A stretch of 64,000 nucleotides of DNA, taken from the NCBI RefSeq assembly GCF_040869045.1, contig NC_090319.1, forward strand, positions 59,244,779-59,308,778, written 5' to 3'. Below the pieces are notes generated by a model that made no database searches, had not been told where the DNA came from, and saw nothing but the letters and a program-made list of their open reading frames with translations. The position numbers were made by a program, and so were the translations under genes. Every line of letters starts with the position of its first letter. The first letter of the stretch is position 1. Source of the stretch: Eurosta solidaginis. Taxonomy: Eukaryota; Arthropoda; Insecta; Diptera; Tephritidae. This document shows positions 44,440 to 56,548 of this stretch, one piece after another.

Positions 44440-45612
44440 CAAGTAAGGAAGGCTAAGTTCGAACATTACATACTCAGCTGAGAGCTTTGGAGACAAAATA
44501 AGGGAAAATCACCATGTAGGAAAATGAACCTAGCGTAACCCTGGAATGTGTTTGTATGGCATTGGTTTCAAATGGAAGGTATTAAAGAGTATTTTCAAAG
44601 GGAGTGCGCCATAGTTCTATAGGTGGACGCCATTTCGGGATATCGCCATAAAGGTGGAACAGGGTTGACTCTAGAATGTGCTTTTACGATATGAAAATCA
44701 AATGAAAGGCGTTAATGAGTATTTTAAAAGGTAGTGGGTTAGTTCTATAGGTCGACGCCTTTTCGAGATATCGTCATAAAGGGCGACCAGGGGTGACTCC
44801 AGAATTTGTTTGTACGATATGGGTATTAAATGAAAGGTGTTTATGAGTATTTTTAAAGGGAGTGGGCCTTAGTTTTATAGGTGGATGCCTTTTCGAGATA
44901 TCGCCATAAACGTGGACCAGGGGTGACTCTAGAATGTGTTTGTACGATATGGGTATCAAAGGTGTTAATAAGTATTTTAAATGGGTGTGAAGGCATTTTC
45001 GAGATATCGACCAAAATGTGGACCAGGGTGACCCAGAACATCATCTGTCGCGTACCGCTAATTTATTTATATATGTAATACCACGAACAGTATTCCTGCC
45101 AAGATTCCAAGGGCTTTTGATTTCGCCCTGTAGAACTTTTTCATTTTATTCTACTTAATATGGGAGGTGTCACAACCTTTTTGCAAAGTTTTTTCTAAAG
45201 TTATATTTTGCGTCAATAAACCAATCGAGTTACAATGTTTCATCCATTTTTCATATTTGGTATAGAATTATGGAATTTTTTTCATTTTTCGTAATTTTCG
45301 ATTTCGAAAAAGTGGGCGTGGTCATAGTCCGATTTCGTTCATTTTAAATAGTGATCTGAGATGAGTGCCCAGGAACCTAAATACCAAATTTCATCAAGAT
45401 ACCTCAAAATTTACTCAAGTTATCGTGTTTACGGACGGACGAACGGACGGACGGGCGGACGGACGGCCATGTTTAAATAAATTTCTTTTTTCGCCCGAAT
45501 CATTTTGATATATAGAAATCTATATCTATCTCGATTAGTTTATGCCGTTACGGATTGCCGTTATGCGAACAATGTTAATATACTCTGTGAGCTCTGCTCA
45601 GCTGAGTATAAA
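44440..45612 (+). mobile_element. HINE-A copy 6, short variant
   Basis: It starts aagtaaggaaggctaagttc with the hairpin half deleted, has atactcagctgagagct, a few satellite units (about three), the 3' boxes, a GGAC tract (acggacggacgggcggacgg) and the alternative terminus tttatgccgttac...gctgagtata also seen at 541-611. It is about 1.17 kb, with a deletion in the middle compared with copy 3. Confidence 0.78.
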
Positions 45613-45935
45613 TATAGAGAAGTACAACTATTCATCCTCACTCATTTGAGCCACCAATTTTTTTAATATCCTTCCTCTATTAAATGTACCCTTATAAAAA
45701 AAGCAAACCACTTCCCAGAAAAATCGTTTCATAACTATAGCACTCAGTTTGAAAATTACTCTCTACGGGAAAAGTAGATTCTTAATGAACTTTTACTTTT
45801 TTTTACGTATAGATCAAAGCCAACGGTGGTAAAAACGCCATCTGGAACAAAACTAACTTAAACCGAAATAGGCAAAATTTTAGTTTAAAAGGAATAAAAT
45901 TGAAAAATTTGAGAAAACAGCAAAAAAAAAAAAAT

Positions 45936-46500
45936 AATCACAGTCGCAAAATTGGGAGCAATTTTTTATGAAATAGAACGGAATACGATAAGTAAAGATT
46001 TGGGAGTCCAAAACGAAAACTTTCGGATCGCGAAAAGCGAAAAATAATCAAATTAGCGACACTCGTGAGGATAAGCATAAGCAAATTAACACTATGGAGG
46101 GTTATCCAAGAAGCTCCAAATATTTGGTTTGGGGAGCATTTACCGGCGATGCCGTACTAGAGCTGCATTGAGAGCTCAAAAATGAAGAGTTCACCTTACG
46201 TAAATGTACTTCAATGCAATCAATCTTCATTCCATTTTACAAGCAAATAGTAAAAAACGTTGGACGTTTCAGCAGAACAATGCACTCATACATGTCCGTA
46301 GCGAGACAAAGAATTTTTTTTCTGAAAATAGCGTTAATGTTTTGGATTGGCCAGCTTGTTCGCCCGACCCTAATCGCTTGCAGAATATATCGGGATTATT
46401 AGCCCGAAGATTCTATGCCAAAAACTACAAATACAGCTCAACACACGAAGTGAAATGAGCCAAGGTGGATAAATGGGAGCAACAGTAGTATAACTTACTT
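45936..46500 (+). pseudogene. Tc1/mariner-type transposase remnant
   Basis: The best part is 46204-46458: TFQQNNALIHVRSETKNFFS, then VNVLDWPACSPDPNRLQNIS and LARRFYAKN. This is the DDE catalytic domain of a Tc1-like transposase. The second catalytic Asp (QQDNA) is Asn and the third acidic residue (NPIENxW) is Gln, so it is dead. Upstream, SKYLVWGAFTGDAVLEL resembles the preceding strand. N-terminal DNA-binding traces are frameshifted. No terminal repeats were identified. Confidence 0.85.
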
Positions 46501-46790
46501 TTAAATTTAGTAAAAAGTATGGATAAAAGAATTTTCAAATGTATTCAACAAAATGGATGTCTAATAAATTAACGTTATCAGTGAAAAACTCGAATTTTAG
46601 ACAATTCGTTAAATGTGCTATAGTTATGAAATGATTCCATATATCAAAAAGAGCACTCTTTTGCTTTTGTTTGAGTTTAAAATTAATGGAAGAGAGTAAT
46701 TCGAAAAATCCGTTGCTGAAATGAAAGGAGATAAACAGCTGTACTTTTCCACATTTTTATTTAGTTCCTTTGGCGTATCCCAATGTGTAC
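46501..46790. other. Unassigned spacer
   Basis: No supported gene. Confidence 0.3.
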
Positions 46791-46794
46791 ATAC

Positions 46795-46966
46795 TATAAT
46801 TTTGAGAGGCACTTTATTTGCCAAGAGGACGGAGTTATTTTATAACATTAGTCCTGGTACCGAATTAGGGTTCTTCCGTTTGGTTGTCAAACAAATTCAG
46901 GTATTGTATGGATACAGCCATTCTATGTGTCTTCGTTATTGATCGGCCAATTCAACGTAAACTAAC
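46795..46966 (+). mobile_element. RNase-H LINE 3' UTR fragment
   Basis: gccaagaggacggagttatt through gatcggccaattcaac closely matches the 3' UTR of the LINE at 42165-42300 (opposite strand). It ends at actaac, the same terminus as the other copies. The open frame across it is not a gene. Confidence 0.75.
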
Positions 46967-46970
46967 CTAT

Positions 46971-47473
46971 TGTGGCAAATGTTGGCATCACTATGCTGTT
47001 GGTAAATAATCACAACAACAAAAACAGCAAGCAGCCACACTTATGTACATGTACATATTAAAGCAAGCAGCTACGCTTTTGTACAAGGCAACGAAGAATA
47101 TTCCACAAACATAACCAGCAGCTCGAAGTGAAAAGATATCTCACATACTCACGCATACACACGCATATAGCGGAATAACCAAGTATGCGATATAAGTGTT
47201 CCATGTTCGCTAAAAGTCTAGACCTTAGGAGAAATATGCGAACGAGGCAACAGAGAGTATAAAAGCAGCGCAAGCTGAGGAATAACTTATCAGCTTTGAA
47301 CTAAACACGCTATTACTTAGTTGTGAAGTATGATTGTGAAGTACTACTCTCAAAGTAATCTAAATAAAAAACATTTTGCAATACTGAATATTGGAGTTAT
47401 TTATTCGACAGTTCAGCGATTCGAGTGTTAGCAGAAGGTTTAAAATAAGCATAATTTCCCAAAATTCGTTACA
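46971..47473 (+). mobile_element. Gypsy-type solo LTR 6, intact, with CTAT target duplication
   Basis: 503 bp from TGTGGCAAATGTTGG to TTCGTTACA, with TGT...ACA ends. Perfect 4-bp duplications ctat lie at 46967-46970 and 47474-47477. A core promoter tataaaag (47258-47265) is followed about 100 bp later by the poly(A) signal aataaa (47363-47368), giving a U3-R-U5 order. No internal region is present. It inserted exactly at the 3' end of a LINE fragment. This is the reference copy for the six solo LTRs here; the 4-bp duplication and TGT/ACA ends fit the Gypsy superfamily. Confidence 0.92.
47258..47265 (+). promoter_or_regulatory. TATA box of solo LTR 6
   Basis: tataaaag in the conserved block gagagtataaaagcagcg, present in all six LTR copies with only minor changes. 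It may still give cryptic transcription outward into flanking repeats. Confidence 0.7.
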
Positions 47474-47628
47474 CTATATTAAAGTATGGAATCCTTTTAT
47501 ATGTGGTAATCATTTTAAGGACTGATTATTAAACTTTAGAAGAATTTTTTTCAAATTCGGTCGTTTTCGGCCTTGTGCCATGATCGGCGTAATTTTTTGT
47601 TAAGGACGAAGAAGTTTTTGATTCGTTT

Positions 47629-47806
47629 GTTTTGTTGATTTCCCGACAGGGTGGAAGATTGATGTGCATGGAAAACATTTTCTCTCATCTCTTTTTAAAT
47701 TTGGTTTGGAGACAAACTGGTCGCGCCGTTGCGCCGTCATCAGTGTCATTTTTGTTTTTGAAATAACGTTCCAATATACATCAATTATGCACCTTGTCAA
47801 CAAAAC
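47629..47806. mobile_element. MITE family M1, copy 2
   Basis: The terminal repeats of about 40 bp, gttttgttgatttcccgaca... and (inverted) gttttgttgacaaggtgcat..., both lead into attgatgt-type words. The interior contains ggagacaaactgg and gccgtcatcagtgtcatttt, shared with the half copy at 49337. It is non-coding. Confidence 0.72.
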
Positions 47807-48311
47807 AAATCAAAACTGTTTGTGATATAAAATACTTTGAACTTTCGCTTCTTTTCTTGCAATTTTAGGATTGTTAAAAACTAAGTTTTTCATCACACTC
47901 ATATGCAGAGTTTCCCACTTACTTTGTATGGCATGAATAAATTCTGTTTGTTTGTCTGTAGATCTGCCAATTATTGCGAGATCGTTCAACTGCGTGACTG
48001 ACTTGTATATATATTATATTTAAGCACACTCATCGGTTGACTGCCTAAGTGGTATTTAATAAGGCGTGTTATGGTGATCGCTTGCAGCAATGAAAAAAAT
48101 ACAAATAATGCCGTTTGTTAACATATGTGACGGTATGGCATACACAGCACCGCCTATTGTTATTAGTATTACTAATCTATATACTTTATTTCATGTGAAT
48201 CAGCACTGTTTAAATAGACACGTATACTCATATTTTAAGGTATTTATAAAAAATTATGTAGCTAATTCTCCGTACATTTATATTTATCTGTGTACATAAA
48301 AAAGGGGCATT
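47807..48311. other. Unassigned spacer
   Basis: No supported gene. Confidence 0.3.
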
Positions 48312-48905
48312 CCATACCAAGTTACGTTAGGTTTAGCTGGCCGGTTAATAGACTAAACGAGTGCGCACAAAACGTGCTCAATCGTTTTCTCCTCCAACTG
48401 CACTTGTGACATCTGTTGTTACTAACCAAGCCTAACTTAAAGGCATGTGACGTCAAAAAACAGTGTTCTGATAGAATCTGAGTCTTAAGTCTACATTCCC
48501 CTTTTTTTGTTGAGTCCTGCCCAATCTAATTGGATTGTCTGCGGAGCAAGCTTCAAAGAATGCGCTCGTATTAGCTAGTTCATCCGCTTTTTCACTGACA
48601 TCTATTTGGATATGCACTGGAACGCAATAAAGTTGTACGTTTCTCCATGTCCCGATTATTTCCAGGTATTGCTTACACTCCAACATACTTTTAGATGCTG
48701 TGCTATGCGAGCTTATTGCCTTAATTGGTGCTAGGATGTCAATATAAAAGTTGACAAGGCTGCAGTTTAAGCTATTCTCTTCTAGTGTTTCTACTGATTT
48801 TGTACGGCGAATCCTTCCGCTTGGAAAACGCTACAGTGATCTGGTAGGATCTGTTTGGATCCATTTGACCACCCTTACACCAACCATCCACCTCTGTTGT
48901 GGCTT
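48312..48905 (-). mobile_element. RNase-H-bearing LINE fragment
   Basis: On the minus strand: IKAISSHSTASKSMLECKQY, then VQLYCVPVHIQIDVSEKADE (RNase H; the usual WVPGH has become CVPVH, with His and the EKADEL Asp retained). Frameshifts precede and follow. The 3' end on its own strand reads ggccagctaaacctaacg, matching the termini of the copies at 42.2 and 46.9 kb. It is diverged from those copies, so it is an older or different subfamily. Confidence 0.72.
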
Positions 48906-49336
48906 TAAGAGTCCCCTCGAAGCTCAGATACGGAATCAGGTAATATGTTCATCCTGTATATGCATTCCACACCAACTTTTGTATATAGAGAAGAAAGGTC
49001 TTTGAATATTTTTGGTTTTATTTCCAGCCATTCGGAACAAGTGGATTTTTGGAAGTCAATTGTGCAAAATCCACTACAAGAATGATTTATCAACAAATAA
49101 TAAAATAAATTCAGTTATTTCCGTAATTGTACCCAAACCTATTACAACGAAAATCCGTATGGCTTTCGGTAAAAAAAAAATCAATAGCTTTAAGGCCCCA
49201 AAACCAAAACAGAATTTCTGTCCGGTTCTACTTAGAGTACTTATCTAACTAAATCTTGAATGTGAAAACCGCTTAAGGTATTGAAAAAATGTATATTGTT
49301 TACGAATAACAGCTAAAGTATATTAAATGAATCATG
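48906..49336. other. Unassigned spacer
   Basis: A 78-aa plus-strand frame (49012-49248) is unrecognised. Confidence 0.3.
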
Positions 49337-49480
49337 TTGTTTTGTTGATTTTCCGACAGGGTGGATAATTGATGTATATTTGAACGATTTTCGGTCATCG
49401 CTTGTCAAATTAGTTTTGAGACAAACCAGCTTGGGCATTGTGCCATCTTCAGTGTCATTTTTGTGTTTCTGATTTGTTGT
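49337..49480. mobile_element. MITE family M1, copy 3 (right end lost)
   Basis: gttgttttgttgattttccgacagggtgg-like left end, then attgatgtatatttgaacga, and the interior gagacaaaccagcttgggca and catcttcagtgtcatttttg. The inverted right end is absent. Confidence 0.65.
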
Positions 49481-50594
49481 TGTCATTTGTCTTATATTTA
49501 TAGTTCACACACGCAAGAGCAGGCATTTTCAAATTGGATGTTGGAGGTGGTTTTCACTGATCGGGCAGGTTTGTTAAGGCAGGAAGAAGTCAATAATTTA
49601 AGTTTTTTGACATTTTTTATATGTTTGTTGATTTGCTTTGTGTATTGTTGTGTGTTTATTTATTGATGCGTGTTTGTGTGTTGTACCTGCGTGATTACAG
49701 GTTCATATATTTCGTCTGAATTTAGTTCGTTCATACCATTGTCCTATCCAAACTTCACTGTACTTGCATATTTTTAATACAACTGCAAGAAGTTTATCCC
49801 ATCTTCTTTATTTTTTTCTCGTCCACTGTCTTTTTTTCTTATCTTATTTCCACACTTACTATCCTACTTCTGCCTCTATCCTTGTACCTATCTCTATTTT
49901 CTTTATTTGTTGAGGTATGCTCCAATAACTTTCGATCCTTCGGTTCTGTGTATTTGAGGTGCTCCTTATGATAGTCATGTCTAACGCGAGCAAAATCTAA
50001 GCCACTAAACTCGCTGTATCGTGGCCCCATAGATTGGTATTGAAAAAATGCGAAATCACCAACCAAATAATGCCATTTTTTCGATATCGGAAAACCAACA
50101 CTGATGAACTCATGAAGCTTGGCTAATGGATTGACGCTATGACAGAGACTTAGATTTTAAAATATGCGTGGTTTCATCTGGATTTAAGAGAAAAAAGTTC
50201 CAAGTTGCGAAAGCCATAAATCAAATACTACCAGATGTCATCTTAAAAATTCAGGTTCAAAAGTGAAATGGTCGAGCTGAATACAAAAATGTAAAAAGCT
50301 TTTAAAACGAGCCTGGCTCCTTAAGTAAAGCGCCAGTTACCTGTAGCATTATTAAGCAAAGCCTTACTAGCTTTGTTAACGCTCCGTCACCGCGAACGAA
50401 CTGGCTTTACTCTGTTACTATTCATATGTTCTCCGTCGCTTAGCCGTTTTATGACAGCCATTACCAAGTATCACAACTCATGTAGCACACTAGGTAGATA
50501 AATACCTCAATTATTTCTCAACAAATGTCGATCGTGGGTTTGGCCGGCACTGGCACACTGTACTATGAATCAGCTGTTGCCCAAATACTAAGTG
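49481..50594. other. Unassigned region
   Basis: A 75-aa minus-strand frame (49839-50066) rich in charged residues has no recognisable domain; not called. Confidence 0.3.
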
Positions 50595-50690
50595 ATAAAC
50601 GCCCTCGAGTGTATTACTGCCATAAAAAGCTTCTCAGTGAAAATTCATCTGCTTGCAGATGCCGTTCAGAATCGAGGAAAAAATGTTATT
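50595..50690 (+). mobile_element. SINE internal fragment
   Basis: cctcgagtgtattactgcca, then aagcttctcagtgaaaattc and cttgcagatgccgttcagaa match the body of the SINE at 39444-39790. Head and tail are missing. Confidence 0.65.
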
Positions 50691-52599
50691 GTATTTATTT
50701 ATTAGGAATAACTTGGGAGGTACACCGTTGCCGAAAAAGGGTTGAGTGAAGATCATCTAAAGGAGTTAAAATTGGAGGTCATGATGAAGGGGCTGCCTCA
50801 TCTACACACTGATTACACCCTGTATGCAAAATTGAAGTAATGCATAACATCAATTCACAAGGAGATGAGTAATACCAAACTAATGAGTGAGAGGTTAGCC
50901 GATTGGACTTACAATTTGCTGAAGGCGATACCTTGCATAACTTTCTCGAAATAATGGAGTGATTGGTAGAATTCTAGCGTATTCCTGTAAGCCAACTCAT
51001 CCCAACTGTCCTAGCGGTCCTACGCTTGAAAGCAAATCAAATCAAATTGTACCGCATACAGCGTCAAGCGACAAGCCTGAGAAAAATTCAAAACCTACTT
51101 CTCCGCCTATCATATACAAAGTTATTCGCCAACACAAGAACATATTCAAGGAGGACAATCTGGACGGCATCTATGATGGTATACGCTTGTAGCACCGCCT
51201 TTTTGTTTAAGGTAGAGAGTTTTAAGCACTGTTAGCGGTGACCTAAAACTACAAAGTTTCCCCTCAAGGGATTGCACATGCGATCGGGCAACTGCCGCAA
51301 CGGTGAGCTACAAACCCAACTCGCCCAAACTTTGCGACAGAAATTATCCATCCTTCAATCGAAGAAAAGACATACTATAGTACGTAGATTATGCTCCACC
51401 TGCTGGTCATCTAAAGAAAGTGCGACATTATTAGTACTGGGCTGGAATGTATAGCAAAGACCTCTAAGTGTTCGAGTAAAAAATACACTCGATGTGCCAA
51501 AGATAAAATGGAGTAGGAAGATCCAGTTGGATAAGTGGGCATCATGCAATGCTCGGGACCTTGCAAGATTGTCACTGCTAGATTTATTGGACCACTACCA
51601 CATTTCAAGCAAATAAATATAAAACCTCCGCGTCCTGGTTGATTAGTTCTTGAAAAGGGTAGAGCTAGATCCAGTGAGCCAAGTAACAAACGCAAAGCAA
51701 AACAGTACAGAGTACTAGTATTTTGTGACAAGAGTGTAAACAGGCACGCTCAACAGAGCTTAATCAGTGACATTGAAATTAGATTTTATAGCGCTGCGTT
51801 ATAAGCCATGCTTCCGGTAGTAAAACAAATACCTATGGAATCCAAATACTTTAAGAAATCTATGAAAAAAAATTTACCTAACTATTTATGCCCCTTTGCG
51901 CGCTTTTGTTTTAGATTTTATTTGCTTTCCTTTTAGTTTTAATTAACATTTTTCTTTTGTTAATATTTGTTTTTTTTTTTTTTTAATTTCCCACGATTGA
52001 AATATCTTTGTATGTAACTTACATTGCCAACAATGCCACACGTTTGTATTTAACTCCATGGGATCTGCATTCTGCGGGTGCCTTCCTCTATCTACATAGC
52101 TGCATATAAGCGTTCCACGATTCATTACAAATTACTCTCGTTTTTCACTTTTCCGGGATGCAGTTGAAGAACTAAACTGGCATAGAGCTCGTCCACAACA
52201 GCGGCAGATTGCAAATTGTTGCATATTTACTTAGTTTGGATTATTTGTTGGACAATTTTGCAGACACGCAGAGAATAACTGACAAAGCGAATTCCTGTCT
52301 ATCTGATCTGTCTGTAGCTGTAGTTATCTGTCCATTATCTCGCCTGCCTTTCAGTTTGTACTGCTTCCGTCATTCTGGCCACCGCCCCATCTTGCTGTCT
52401 GTATTTTGTCTGCATTTGGATTTGCCAAGCACGAAGCTGGACAGTTTGCAAAAGTTTGATTTGCTGATTTTGCACTTTTACAAACTTATCAATATACATT
52501 TCATTTATATGTACACTTGTGTGTCTAATAATTGCAGTAAAGGTTAAACACAAATTTTATCAGTTTTCTTCTTTTTGTATTTTTGTTTATTTTGGAAAA
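50691..52599. other. Unassigned region
   Basis: Several 60-112 aa frames on both strands; none is recognisable. A poly(T) run is near 51970. Confidence 0.3.
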
Positions 52600-54540
52600 C
52601 GCTTAAATGAGTTGCATAACGTAAGTTTTGTAAACAAATTTCAAAACCGTTTTTTTAGGAATTTCGAAACCGTTTTCGAGAAATTTCTAAACTTTTTTTC
52701 TTTTCATGAGTTTTTAAAAATAGCATTTCAAAAACTTTTTATTTTAGTTTATTTTGGAAAACCTTTAACTTCAAAAAAGTTCTTGACAAATTTTCATGAA
52801 TTAAAAAAAATAAATAGCAAAACTTAATCTTTTGGAGTGTGTAACTCTTTACTCTAATCATTTTAAGCCTAAAAGGAACATATCCGGAAGTCTTCCGAAA
52901 CTGGCGCCGATTTTTGACTTTTTTCTGAAATGTCTTTCGGTTTTATTTTAAGTTTAGAAAAGCAAAATAGAAATAAAAACCTTTTTTAAAATTTTTAGAA
53001 AATTCGTGAATGATTTCGAAATGTTTTAATTTTTATAAAATTTGTAATTGTTTTAATTTTAATAATTGTGTCTTGAAATTGTTTCGAAAATTTAAGAAAT
53101 TTTTGAAAATTTTTATAAAGTTTTCAAAACTTTTTCTGAAACTTTTGGAGTATCCAGTTTTGTAGTTCAATAAGCTTTATTCCAAAAAAAAGCAAGTTTA
53201 AAACTCTTAAAATTCCCTTATATTTTTGAAAACGAAATATCTTTAGGTTTTATTTTCAAAATCTTCTCAAATTTCGCAACTTTTTCGAAAATAGTTTTTA
53301 AACTGGTTCACTCACATAGTTTTCGTTTTGAAATTTGCAAGAAGACTTTCAAAAACTTTCCGCATTTGCGAGATTGTTTCGAAAACGTTTTTGAAATTGG
53401 CCACAGTTTTCTCTTTGTTTTTTTTTTAAGTATGGAAAAACAAAATAAAAACAATAAACTTTTTTGCATTTTTTTTTTTTTGCTAAGCCGAACTCTAAAT
53501 AAATTAAATCAAATTCCTTTACAATTTTTTTTGCTAATGCGAACTTTTGAGTACATTCTAAAATGATTTCGAAATGTTTTAATTTTTTTTTTTTTGAATC
53601 AGTAATTCTTTTAATATTGATAATTGTGTATTAAAGTTTTTTCGAAAATTTTCGAAAACTCAAGAAATTTTTGAAAATTTGTATGAAGTTTTCAAAACTT
53701 TTGGAGTAGTTCAATAAGCTTTATTCTAAAAAAAAAGCAAATTTAAACTGCTAAAATTCAAGTCGATTTTCGAAATTTTTTCTATGAACTGTCTTTCAAA
53801 TTTATTTTAAAAATTTTCTCAAATTTCGTAAGTTTTTCGAAATTTTGAAATGGGCTTAGCTACATAGTTGAAGATTTAAAATGTACATAAAGACTTTCAA
53901 ATTCAAATTGATTTACACAGTTATCTCTAAGGTTTTATCTTAGCAAAAAAAATGAAAATAATAATAACATATAAATCTTAAATTTTTTGCTATTTCGAAT
54001 TTGAAGATTTTTTCGAAAACGTTTTTGAAATTTATTTGCACAGTTTTAAATAGAGTTTTTTTTTCAAGGTTCAGCAAAAAAATAAAATTAATAAATTTTG
54101 TAAAACTTGTTTGCTAATTCGAATTTTCGAAAAACTGCTTTATACATTTAATGTAAAACATATAGTTTCAGTTTTAAAATTTATATGAAAACTTTCAAAA
54201 ACTTTTCGAACTTTAGAGTTTCTTTCAAAAACTGTTTTAAATTTATTGCGAAAAAATAAAAATAAAATATTTTGTAAAAACTTTTGGCCATTTCGTATTT
54301 TCAAAATTTTTTGAATACGATTTCGAAATTAGTTTATACAATTTTCTCTTAAGTTTTGCTGAAGTTAAGCAAAAATAATAAATTTTGTGAACTTTTTTGC
54401 TATTTCGGGTTTTCGAAATAATTCAAAAATGATTACGAAACATATTTACACAATTTTTACAAAAATTGCCTCTAAAATTCACGAAAATAACTAAGAGAAA
54501 AAAAGCTAGCAAATTTGATAAAAAAAAATTTTCCCAATTT
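52600..54540. repeat. AT-rich degenerate repeat with TTCGAA/TTTTCGAAAA words
   Basis: About 1.9 kb of cryptically simple sequence dominated by tttcgaaa, ttttgaaaatttt and aaaactttt words. At least one longer periodicity is present: the segment from tgatttcgaaatgttttaat through gttcaataagctttatt occurs at about 53011 and again at about 53564 (553 bp apart). Open frames are Phe/Lys/Asn low complexity. Confidence 0.75.
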
Positions 54541-55609
54541 TTTGCACACTAGTGTATGTCAGTTTGTTGCTTCTATCATCCTTTGCACCCTCACTGCCTA
54601 ACAGTTATGTATAGATGTACCCTGACTATCGCTTGAAAATGGCCTTCAGGCGTGTCATGGTTTTCTTTTGGATGCCGCCAAAATCAACGCTTGCCATATT
54701 ATCATTTCTCATAATTGTTTACAAACAGACTGATATTTGTTTATGTGTGGATTTGTTTATTCCATTTCTAGCAGATGGTAGTGTACATAAATGCGATGGA
54801 TTTATTTTACATATGTACACCAAGCACAAAATTATTACTAGTTGTTGAAATGCTTGGTACAGAACTAGGGGAAATACAACGCTAAATAGGGGCTAATTCG
54901 ATGGTAACTAGATCAATATGAGTTCAAAAATGAAGCAGAAAGGGATTATCCACCCACCATCCAATACCAGCACTGGTTGCGTGACCAAGTTGCTACAGGC
55001 CAACCGCAATGATTGAGAAGTCTCAAGGCCAGGTTTGAATAGGGTACCCATCCTCTATGAGAACTGCATGCAGCAGCGAGTCTGGTAAGTCGTTGTAGAG
55101 ATGAACTATGAAATTATTTAGTCTATACGTCGATTCTTTGAATTGTTAACTCGGCACTCACTAACTCTAGTTGACGCGAAGGCTTGAAAAAACTCATAAT
55201 AAATGGTACAGTTTGCAGTCAAACAGGGTTAATAGCAGTAAGCGGCGTTTACTTATATGACCTCTTGGAACTCAGGGACGTTCAGCCTGAGGAGCTTTCC
55301 AAAGAATGGATTAGATTTTCTCACTATCTTTTAAATATTTATAATTAATTCGAAATCAGTTTCCGCTGGTTAGTTCACGAGTTGTGGTACAAAATCGGTA
55401 CTTCAGAGCTAATGGGAGTAAATTTGAACTTGGCAAACCCACTAACATGTTGTACTTATCAGCTCCCTCATCTGAAGCTGCGGAGATTATAAAAAAAGAA
55501 GCGCGTCCGTCCCGCCTCCTGCCGAAGTCTGTTTCTCGGAGGTCAGAGGGAGTGATTTTTCGCTCAAATGGGAGCGTAATCGGTTCAATAGGAAGCTAGT
55601 AAGAATTAA
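54541..55609. other. Unassigned region
   Basis: No supported gene. The 71-77 aa frames are unrecognised. The right part may be an upstream extension of the following LINE. Confidence 0.3.
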
Positions 55610-56548
55610 GCATGAGTTGTATCAGCTCTATGCTGCGCCTGCGTTGGCTGGGCCGTGTTGGATGAATCCATCCAACATCCAGCCTGCACATCGAATAGTC
55701 AAAAATATCGCATTAGCAACTGTAACAAGGCTTAAGACCTTGCAGCAGCTTCAATTCAGGCCGTATAGCCATAGCAGTATGTCATCATCTAATATCGTGC
55801 AAACGTAATATAAGGTCCCGTGCCTAAGCTTCGAAAGAGATCTTGGGGTCACAATTGAGCCGAGGGTTGGTGACAGAGTGCTGAAATGGCAGCATATACT
55901 ATACACATATATACAGATGGTTCTAAATTAACGGAAGGGGTCGGGTACGTTGTTTACTGTGTCGATCCAGATATAAGTAGATCCTGCAGGTCACAATATT
56001 ACTGCAGCGCCTTTCAGGTGGAAGTTATAGCCGTGAGGAAAGCAGCATAAATTCTGGAAAAAGCGTGCTTATTGATAATCAGGCGGCGATTAAGGCAATA
56101 ATCATGCACAGTACGTCATCAAAAAGTATCCTGGAATGCAAAGAAGCCGGACCTTACATCTATACTGGGTTTCCGGTCATAAAGGAATAGAAGGTATCGT
56201 AAAGGCCGATGAGTTGGCAAAGAAGAATGCAGCACTGGCTGAATCAACGGTAGACGTCACAATCCTTTTGAGAGAAATCAAAAGCGTCGACAGAAGCGAG
56301 GGGCTGCAAGATTGTGTGCTAATCATACGACATAAGACCCCCAGTTCATATCTCACTGCCTTCTGGCGTCACATGATTATAAGTTAGGCCTCGTCGGTAA
56401 TAGCAGATGTATGAAGCGCGAGCTGCAGGAACAAACGATTGAGCACGTTCTGTCTTCGTGTCCTACATTAGCCAGATCAAGGCTCCAACCTTTGGGGGCG
56501 GCTGAGTTGCCAGATCTCGAGGCAGCAATTAAGCTGGGCCCTAGAAAC
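55610..56548 (+). mobile_element. RNase-H-bearing LINE, C-terminal part
   Basis: In shifting plus frames: an upstream stretch AAPALAGPCWMNPSNIQPAH; then RNase H from YTDG (first Asp lies in the ctatacacatatatacagat region with a small insertion), FQVEVIAVRKAA (second acidic residue), LIDNQAAIKAI (third) and LYWVSGHKGIEGIVKADELA (His and last Asp). Then comes the cysteine cluster and tail QEQTIEHVLSSCPTLARSRL followed by LEAAIKLGPRN. It is cut off at 56548 where a minisatellite-bearing element begins. It is the best preserved RNase H copy in the window but still has several frameshifts and stops. Confidence 0.8.
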
